NCBI RefSeq assembly: GCF_019112545.1
Contig: NW_025064911.1
Location: 192,762-256,761 of the forward strand
Reading direction: 5' to 3'
From: Guyanagaster necrorhizus
Lineage: Eukaryota > Basidiomycota > Agaricomycetes > Agaricales > Physalacriaceae
DNA: 64,000 nt
The notes under the pieces are model-generated. The model was not told where the DNA came from. It ran no database searches and saw nothing but the letters and a program-made list of their open reading frames with translations. Position numbers and translations under genes: made by a program. Of this stretch, positions 58,393-64,000 are shown one piece after another (the first letter of the stretch is position 1; every line of letters begins with the position of its first letter).

Positions 58393-59362
58393 TTAACTGC
58401 TTCGACTTCGTAGATACCAAGGCTCAAATACGCCGACTCCTCCACTCCATTTAGATGTCGTGATCAACGGAAAGTCTGAATCAAGCTGCGCTCCGCTTGG
58501 AGAGAAAATTCGCACGACTTGGAGGTCGGGTCGTTTGTGGTTATCACGAAGATGGAGACGAAGATGGGCATAGACTGAAAGGGAATATAGTTAGCATTGA
58601 AAATGGCCCGACCAACCTATAGGACTGACCTTGCTTCCCAGGCTCAGCCAGTTTCAAAGATTCTATCCATGAGTGATCGCCCAGCTTAAAGGACATACAT
58701 TTTACTCCATCAGATGACATCATATGGATAGGTAACCACAAGCGAGGGAGAGACACTGGGAACACGTCGTAAAAGGATTCGAGTAACGCGGAAGAATTAT
58801 GAAGGTCATATTTTTGATGCATATAGAAATATTTAGAAGAGATCAGGTCTTGACTGACCAGACCATCATTCAATAGTATCTGGGCGGCGACACTGCCACG
58901 TAGACAAAGGAGATTGCTCATTGATATACACCAAGGCATACCATCAGGTTTACGGAGGTCTGATCCTGTTTCAAATAGCGATGGATCCATTGTAGGAGTG
59001 ACACAGAACCGAACCTGGCCTGCTGTCGCGGGCAGATCCGAATGGGTCCAATAATAATAAAATCCAGTAGTTGAACTGGGAAAGGGTAGGTTCTTCTTTC
59101 TATGGTTGTCCCAAAAATACCGGAGTTGAGGTCCAAATGCAATGTCTGTCTTCCTTCCAGAGATGTCACGGAAGTCAAGCGACGTCAGGGCCTTGGGGTT
59201 CAGTGTCTGGATATGTCGTGAAAGTTGGATGCTGCGATAGTGAATAAAGAGGGGGGATTTCGGTGTACGATGGTGAGGCACGGGTCGGTGAAGAAGACGG
59301 CATGCGATTGTCTGCTGTGCCATGGGAGACCGAATTCTATGACCCTGGTTTCTAGTTCTCAT
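58393..59362 (-). CDS. Uncharacterised protein
   Basis: Two exons (59362-58630 and 58574-58393) sum to 915 nt, giving 304 residues. I do not recognise the family. Visible features are LTSLDFRDISGRKTDIAFGP, WTHSDLPATAGQVRFCVTP, SVAAQILLNDGLVSQDLI and a C-terminal DNHKRPDLQVVRIFSPSGA. No signal peptide or membrane segment is evident. The protein is rich in aromatic residues and evenly composed, so it looks like a real globular protein. The first 40 residues are basic and could be a targeting sequence or a mis-set start. Confidence 0.6.
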
Positions 59363-59619
59363 CCAATTACATTCAAACGAATGTCACACTTACTAAGAAT
59401 TCGGCGAAGGGAAACACTGGTATCAAAATTCTAATCCCAGTGTTGGTGCTCCTAGGTGTATCGCCGTTTCGTCACGAAAGAATTGCGACAAGGTTGGAGA
59501 GAAAATTGGCGCCTTTTGATGACATAATGCTGTGCTGAAAGATTATTCCTCTTTACTGACTAGCTAGAAAGCAGTAACCTTTGGTTTACATTCACTGAAA
59601 TCCGTTACCCGTTATTTTC

Positions 59620-60505
59620 ATGGCATCAGGCAAGTTGCAAGCTGTTGTGTCAGAGGAAAGGAACCCGCGGGGAATACCAAAAGCGCCATTTATCGTTCGT
59701 GCCAAATCTGTTTTCACTTTTAGCCCTCTCTCAGGTATTTTGCAGGCAGATGTCCAGGAATATGCTGGAGGATCGGATGGGGATATCGAGGGCCCGCTCA
59801 AAGCTTTCCAAGATGCCATGGCGTGCGCTCGCTATTATTCCTGTTGGTTGAGACTTGGTCACTGATGAGACGCGTTACAGAAAGTACCGGTACATGGACG
59901 ACAACTTGGCACAGCGACGGAAAGGATTAGAAGAGAAAATTCCTGATTATAAGAAGACATTGGATATGGTGGAATATCTGCAGGAGAGACGCGTACGGGA
60001 CCCCGTTTACCTTTACCTTTCCTGGACTAATCATTATCGAACACAGGAGGGAAAGGGCAAGGCATCGCAAGCTGACGATATCGATGATGACCTGGACAAT
60101 GAGGATGATGATTCGTCCTCAAAACCAATACGAACCACCTTCGAGCTAAACGAGACGCTGTATGCCGAAGCAGAACTGGAGGAGACGGATACAGTCTACC
60201 TCTGGCTCGGGGTGCATTTCACTGATGCCATCTCATAGAAATCTTTGCTGAGCTGTCTCTAGGCTAATGTTATGCTGTCGTACAAGATACCAGAAGCCGT
60301 CGCTTTACTAAAATCCAAACTCGAGGCAGCCGAGACGAGTCTTCAAAATACTATCGAAGACTTGGAATTTATTCGAGAGCAACTGACGATAATGGAAGTG
60401 AACACCGCTCGTGTATATAACTGGGATGTGAAGCGGCGGCGAGAGCGAAGAGAGAAGGAAGTCCGAGCAGGATCGAGTGGTACAAATGCAGGCGACAGTG
60501 GTTAG
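59620..60505 (+). CDS. PAC10: Prefoldin subunit 3 (Pac10/VBP1)
   Basis: Prefoldin is the hexameric cytosolic chaperone that delivers nascent actin and tubulin to CCT. Subunit 3 is an alpha-type subunit. Five exons (59620-59694, 59746-59822, 59881-59992, 60047-60211, 60263-60505) sum to 672 nt, giving 223 residues. Family motifs: NPRGIPKAPFI, MVEYLQERR at the end of the first coiled-coil helix, TTFELNETLYAEAELE, VYLWLGANVMLSY and the second helix (LKSKLEAAETSLQN, DLEFIREQLTIMEVNTARVY). The C terminus is basic. The acidic insert after the third exon (DDIDDDLDNEDDDSSS) is longer than usual. Confidence 0.93.
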
Positions 60506-60864
60506 GTGACTTCTGAATGCGATTTCTTTGCTGATCATTCACCTTTCCTTTCAGTGATCTAAATATTCTATCTTGTTACCACTCGGAGGCGTCAGTGGTC
60601 CCTCCACTAACGCTATCACATCTTCTTTCATACGGTCGCTCTTCTACGAAGCCCAGAACGGCAACATGAAGTGCCCTAATGACTTGACGTGAAAAGGCGG
60701 CGTAACTCAAAACCTCGACTAGCTTTTGCATATCTCATTGATCTTGCAACTTGTTGTCGATATCTGAATCTATAACAAATCTGGACCCTATTTGAGAGTA
60801 TATGGGCAACGCAGCCGTCTAAGTTTCCTTTCTTCCTCAATAGATCTATCGGCCTTGTAAATTG
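60506..60864. other. Convergent 3' region
   Basis: Spacer between the 3' ends of the prefoldin gene and the minus-strand uncharacterised gene. No feature is supported. Confidence 0.5.
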
Positions 60865-62738
60865 TTATGTCAAGTCCTCGACTTTCAATGAATTGACAGT
60901 CTCTCTCAAGATTTCGATCAAATCTAGTCGCATACGCTTCAACGCTTTCAGGCTGACACCATACGCTGGAGGAATCCAAGGCAGAACATGACCATGGAAA
61001 TATCGGGGATCGGTAGTTTCCTTGGTCTTCCGGGCCTGCAAACTCCATAGCTTATTACAGCACCAGCACATCTTGCGGCTCAGGCCGATGCAGTTATCAA
61101 GCTGCGAAAGTAGCTACGCGAAGGAAGCCCTGATTAGGATATGGCATTCAATGGTGACCATAGTACGGACCTGAGCGGCGTCATCGCTAAAATGATGTTG
61201 AGCCTGTAATCGATCCACCTGTTCCTGAGTCGTAGTGGCGAGCTGAAGGCAAATGAGCGCAGCCTCTGGGTGGACGGACCCAGTGACTTTCTGGGCCTGC
61301 AGCCACCTTCTCCGTCGCCTATACCACCTCTCCGTGATATCCACAAGAATGAACAACCGGAGTGCACGGTCTAAAGAAACATCATGCATCTCCAATGTCG
61401 AGTCATCCGTCGTGAGGTAGTATACCTCCAGCTTGGGATCAGGGAGCCGACGGGTGTACCAGTCATGGATCATGTAGAGCACCAAAGCAGATCCTCGGTA
61501 GCTGCAGATCTGATTGAGGTAGTTCATGACGAGGGTATGTAGACACAGGGGAATGGGGTAAGACTGATGTGCTGCTATGTCGTTCATGTCTGTGATGGAA
61601 GTGTAAGCTAGTTGGAAGAGAGATCTGAAGAATTCAAGGGCGCACCGATAGATTGTGTATAGGTATAACACGACGCCAAGGCGGGGGCCATTGACGACGC
61701 GGCGAAAACAGGTATAAAGTTGGTCGCAGAGAACACCTCACTGATTATAGACATTATAGATATGCAGCTCATCCCTGTACTCGTTTGCTCGTCGCATGAC
61801 TGGTTGCAGTCCTTGAGCCTCTTCACAGTGATACACAGAATCTTGCCCATCATGTTGATCCACTTAGGCAAGTTCGCGTTTGTCACGATCACTCTGCCGG
61901 TGTCCCTCACACGGACCCCAGGGATCGTCTTCTCTATCCTTTCTGCTTGGGCCTCTCCAATATCTCTGATGATACCTCCCTCTGGGAGCAGAAGCCGGTC
62001 TATCGGATGGTCCGCCTGCCATTTCTTGAAAATCCCGCGGAAGCCTTTACGGTCCCGCGGGAATATGGCATCAGAAGCTAGAATTATTTGGAGGAATTCG
62101 TTTGGGTGGTGCTTGAGGGTACGTTCGAGGAGGGGATATGCGGATTCGAGCTTTGATTCAAGAAGTGGCGATAAGAAACGGTTGATTGATAGTGGCTCAA
62201 AATGAGGTACTGGATTTCTGTGGAAAAGTGAGAGACGGATGAAGCAAGGCTCTAGACAACATACTGTTGAGGCACCGCATCCTCCTTGTTCACGTCCATC
62301 GCCTCAACGAGAGTGCTCTCTACGGCGAAAGCGTCAAATGAGCACAGGCTGCCATCTGAGAAGATGCTCACCACTGGACGCATCTGATTGTGTAGCCGCC
62401 GACTCATCAATTACTGTATCCCCAACACATTAGGATCGTAATAGGAGGTGTTGAGCCAAAGCACAAATACCTGGTTTAGAGACTGACACCACCAACCTAA
62501 TCCTCTGATCTGCGGTGACGGAGCCAGTGACTGCAACTGACCGATCCACAGTACTAGAAACGTCCGCCAGAGCGGTGTAGAACATCCTGCGCTGGTCTGT
62601 ATCGGTCAGTCTGGGCCGTGGCCTGTAGTCGAATTCGGGAGAAGTGTATCTCCAGTGCTCGAGAGCGGCGAGGAGTGAGGATAGACAAGTAATGTCGCGC
62701 CTGACGACGAAGTACGAGTCGATCTCATTCTCGGACAT
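60865..62738 (-). CDS. Uncharacterised basidiomycete protein
   Basis: The start at 62738 gives MSENEIDSYFVVRRDITCLS. The first exon ends VVSVSKPG and is followed by small exons leading to NPVPHFEPLSINRFLSPLLE, then IFKKWQADHPIDRLLLPEGG and VRVRDTGRVIVTNANLPKW. A later exon has HTLVMNYLNQICSYRGSALV and RWYRRRRRWLQAQK. The last exon begins near CWCCNKLWSLQA and ends LRETVNSLKVEDLT at TAA 60865-60867. At least seven exons. No family is recognised. The Cys-rich CWCC motif could bind a metal, but four residues alone prove nothing. Exon ends within 61,650-61,850 and 62,280-62,450 are tentative. Confidence 0.6.
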
Positions 62739-63465
62739 GGTAGTTGGTGAGTGAAGAACAAGCCAGAAGAAGAAGATGGTGGCTGAAAAAGGAGGCCCAA
62801 GCTTGTGCCACTAACGCGACGGTCATGTGCCGACCTGCGAATCAAACTTTCGTTGTTGTTCTATCGTGAACCAAGAACAAGGGAACAAACTTGGACGCTC
62901 GAATCGCTGCATTAGAGAATTGACAAAGCAAATTGTGAGCGGGCCGAACGTAGGAATAAATGGAGGATCTGCTGATATGTGTGGAAATGAATGAAAATAG
63001 ACCTTGGAAAATAGAACCTGAAACAAGTCGTGAGACCAAACATTATATTAGTCTGGTCTGGGTGATAATACCGTATTGAGAGAATGCACCTGCTTGTTAT
63101 CCACCAGTGAGATACTGCAAAGAAAGTCAACGTAGTTTACTCGCGAAGCCTTGACGAACGGATTAGTGCGGATATAATTTACGAACCACAATTTACGTCG
63201 GCCTAATAGGAAGTGTAGACCATTAGATCACCGTTACCAAGCCCGAATTTCCTGTTCAATTCCACTCAACTCGCATTTCGTAGGAGTAAGGGCCACACGA
63301 GATAACTGTGCCAGATTGTCCGTGTAGTGAGAACGATGGATTCCAAAGATAAACATGTCAAATATGCGAGGGTAGAACATATAATACTGGACAAGCATCA
63401 ACGCAAAGAAGGGAGAGATGAAATTTTGAAAGGTCACTCACCGATAATATACATACGAACAAGTT
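62739..63465. other. Intergenic spacer
   Basis: Promoter of the uncharacterised gene and 3' flank of the membrane protein. Several AT-rich minus-strand frames are open, but none looks coding. Confidence 0.5.
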
Positions 63466-64000
63466 TTATTGGCCTCCGCCACCTTGCAGCGTGCCGTCGC
63501 CACTTGATTGTGTGGAAACGGCCTGTGTCGTCGTTGTCGCATTCTGGACTCCTGAGGACGTAATTGGCGCGCCCTGCTCGATGCCCTGCCCACTTCCACT
63601 GGACGAAGCTGACGCCGCCGGTATTCCAGACTGAGAGCTCCCTGATACCACAGCATTATTGTTCTTGTTGCTACTCTTCCCTACAGTCCCACCCACCGCT
63701 CCTCCCACCACCGCCCCAATCACCACAATAACCGCGATGACAATGATAATAATCCCCTTGCGCGTGCGCCAGAAGGGTATGCGGCGCAAAGGCGAGCTGG
63801 ATCCGGCGCTAAGCGGTAGGTGCTCTTTTGAAGTCGGGGGCCCGCTTTGGCTCTCGGGATCTGGTTCAGTGTCGCTGAGTACAGGAGGTGTACGATTAGG
63901 TCGTAAAATGTCTGGATTATAGCCTTCCTGTATACAAGTGTCAGAGACGTGTTCTCCCCTCCAAGGAACGGTATGTATACCTGCAGCTGGGCCTTCGTCG
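63466..64000 (-). CDS. Single-pass membrane protein, 5' end beyond the window
   Basis: The last exon runs from about 63929 to the TAA at 63466-63468. An upstream exon ending TKAQLQ at about 63982 splices to EGYNPDILRPNRTPP. The order is: an acidic, Pro-rich cytosolic-type segment, a basic stop (RRIPFWRTRKG), one hydrophobic helix with a glycine-zipper-like end (IIIIVIAVIVVIGAVVGG), then a Ser/Thr/Gly/Gln-rich tail of about 80 residues ending GGGGQ. The positive-inside rule places the N-terminal side in the cytosol and the Ser/Thr tail outside. The tail may be O-glycosylated, or more exons may follow in a longer isoform. Function unknown. Confidence 0.65.
   Translation of the reverse strand, partial: DEGPAAGIHTVPWRGEHVSDTCIQEGYNPDILRPNRTPPVLSDTEPDPESQSGPPTSKEHLPLSAGSSSPLRRIPFWRTRKGIIIIVIAVIVVIGAVVGGAVGGTVGKSSNKNNNAVVSGSSQSGIPAASASSSGSGQGIEQGAPITSSGVQNATTTTQAVSTQSSGDGTLQGGGGQ

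Noticed and set aside
1..64000. tRNA, rRNA, CRISPR arrays, bacterial-type operons or intact transposases
   Set aside because: No tRNA B-box-like signature with a fitting A-box, no rRNA segment, no spaced short direct repeats and no transposase or reverse-transcriptase motifs were seen by eye.

Overview
The window is a piece of a filamentous basidiomycete genome, almost certainly an Agaricomycete. Genes are dense on both strands and carry many short GT-AG introns, mostly 45-60 nt with CTAAC/CTGAC-like branch sites. The protein set fits this placement: a STE3-type pheromone receptor, a CaaX pheromone precursor, Tay1-like, Nic96, Msb1/Mug8, Mrd1 and Irc20/SHPRH homologues, and decayed F-box/LRR paralogues.

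Layout. 1-2681: no gene I can support. 2682-4397: STE3-like 7TM pheromone receptor. 4556-8308 and 26403-30155: two arms of a 3,753-bp inverted repeat that is ungapped and, wherever I compared it, identical. Each arm carries a broken F-box/LRR gene and most of a second F-box pseudogene interrupted by three TGA codons. The 18.1 kb between the arms hold glycogen phosphorylase (9031-13550), a decaying nitronate monooxygenase cluster (14285-19106), a coiled-coil protein with a huge heptad repeat (15736-17581), a rhodanese-domain protein, a FMP46-like redox protein, MRD1 (21544-24416) and, close to the right arm, a 43-residue CaaX mating-pheromone precursor (24864-24995). The second half is ordinary housekeeping: a two-Myb telobox protein (31121-34109), proteasome subunit Rpn9, beta-mannosidase, nucleoporin Nic96, an Msb1/Mug8-domain protein, an Irc20/SHPRH-like SNF2-RING protein, an MFS transporter, prefoldin subunit 3, two uncharacterised genes and a single-pass membrane protein cut by the window end.

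Most interesting reading. Receptor and pheromone precursor together look like a pheromone/receptor (B mating-type or B-like) locus. The inverted arms lie between them: the receptor is just outside the left arm and the pheromone gene just inside the right arm. Recombination between the arms would flip the 18-kb interior and bring the pheromone gene from about 20 kb to about 5 kb from the receptor. The abrupt change from identity to roughly 80-85% similarity inside an older F-box duplication points to recent gene conversion or segmental duplication. A mis-assembled heterozygous inversion must be excluded.

Limits. Exon boundaries were read by eye. For genes where I give a residue count the exon lengths sum to a multiple of three. 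For the others only the outer limits and main domains are claimed.
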